Source of the DNA: an uncultured Pseudomonadales bacterium
GTDB lineage: Bacteria; Pseudomonadota; Gammaproteobacteria; Pseudomonadales; Azotimanducaceae
NCBI GenBank assembly: GCA_937921865.1
Contig: CAKZWF010000034.1
Coordinates: forward strand, 1-52,367
Reading direction: 5' to 3'
DNA length: 52,367 nucleotides
In this document: in pieces, positions 52,320-52,367 of the stretch
Layout of the letters: every line of letters begins with the position of its first letter
How positions within the stretch are numbered: the stretch's first letter is position 1
Notes under the pieces: generated by a model
What the model was told of the DNA's origin: nothing
Databases searched by the model: none
Seen by the model: only the letters and a program-made list of their open reading frames with translations
Program-made: the position numbers and the translations under genes

Positions 52320-52367
52320 GAACCGAGGTTTCTCTGTTTTCTGAGCAGGAAGGAGAAACCTCGGTTC
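52320..52367. terminator. Strong inverted repeat behind CYP153, cut by window end
   Basis: A perfect 15-bp arm (GAACCGAGGTTTCTC, 52320-52334) pairs with 52353-52367 around an 18-base loop. It starts 25 bases after the CYP153 stop and could be a terminator; whether a T-run follows is beyond the window. Confidence 0.6.

Overview
The window looks like a chromosomal segment of an aerobic to microaerobic gammaproteobacterium, probably marine and lipid- or hydrocarbon-using. The evidence is a moderately high G+C content, a complete cbb3 oxidase locus of gammaproteobacterial layout, an FNR/Anr-type regulator, many universal stress proteins, paired acyl-CoA dehydrogenases and a CYP153-type P450. The genus cannot be fixed from the sequence. 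No rRNA, tRNA, CRISPR array, transposase or phage gene was seen. The visible breakdown products are short gene remnants.

Left part (1-11 kb, all minus strand). A tight run reads ccoN-ccoO-ccoQ-ccoP-ccoG-ccoH-ccoI-ccoS, then a Yip1-family membrane protein, and without a real gap a bis-MGD molybdopterin oxidoreductase, a ferric-reductase-like cytochrome b and a small membrane-anchored tetraheme cytochrome c. Most junctions overlap by a few bases, so oxidase and molybdoenzyme module may share one transcript. Upstream (11.2-14.9 kb) lie an unusual receiver protein with Glu at the phosphoacceptor position, a FixJ-type regulator, a FixL-type PAS histidine kinase that keeps the heme ligand, a globin and a remnant of a cation/proton antiporter. 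This is an oxygen-sensing block next to the high-affinity oxidase.

Centre (14.8-28.3 kb). Six universal stress proteins (three single, three tandem-domain) flank a lipoprotein gene and an NfeD/slipin pair. Two FNR-like sites lie between the divergent stress genes. Next come a minus-strand operon (DksA-like zinc finger protein, CBS-domain protein, monoheme cytochrome c), a hemerythrin-like protein, and an FNR-type regulator with all four cluster cysteines. A three-gene minus-strand operon follows: a ferritin-like diiron protein, a three-PAS protein without an output domain, and an adrenodoxin-type ferredoxin. A near-perfect FNR box stands upstream of it. I consider this operon the best candidate for an undescribed, oxygen-regulated oxygenase system.

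Right part (28.6-52.4 kb). This is a mixed metabolic region: a decayed GNAT gene, a secreted thioredoxin-fold/DUF255-like protein, a GST-like protein, several small or unknown genes, a pair of acyl-CoA dehydrogenases, an enoyl-CoA hydratase, a PNPOx-like flavoprotein, an SDR behind a truncated methyltransferase, a GH2 glycosidase, an NTF2-like protein, a K+ channel with two RCK domains beside a DUF6394 protein, a DUF6524 protein, an FAD monooxygenase plus VOC protein, a sulfatase, a sterol-desaturase-family protein and CYP153. The window ends in a strong inverted repeat.
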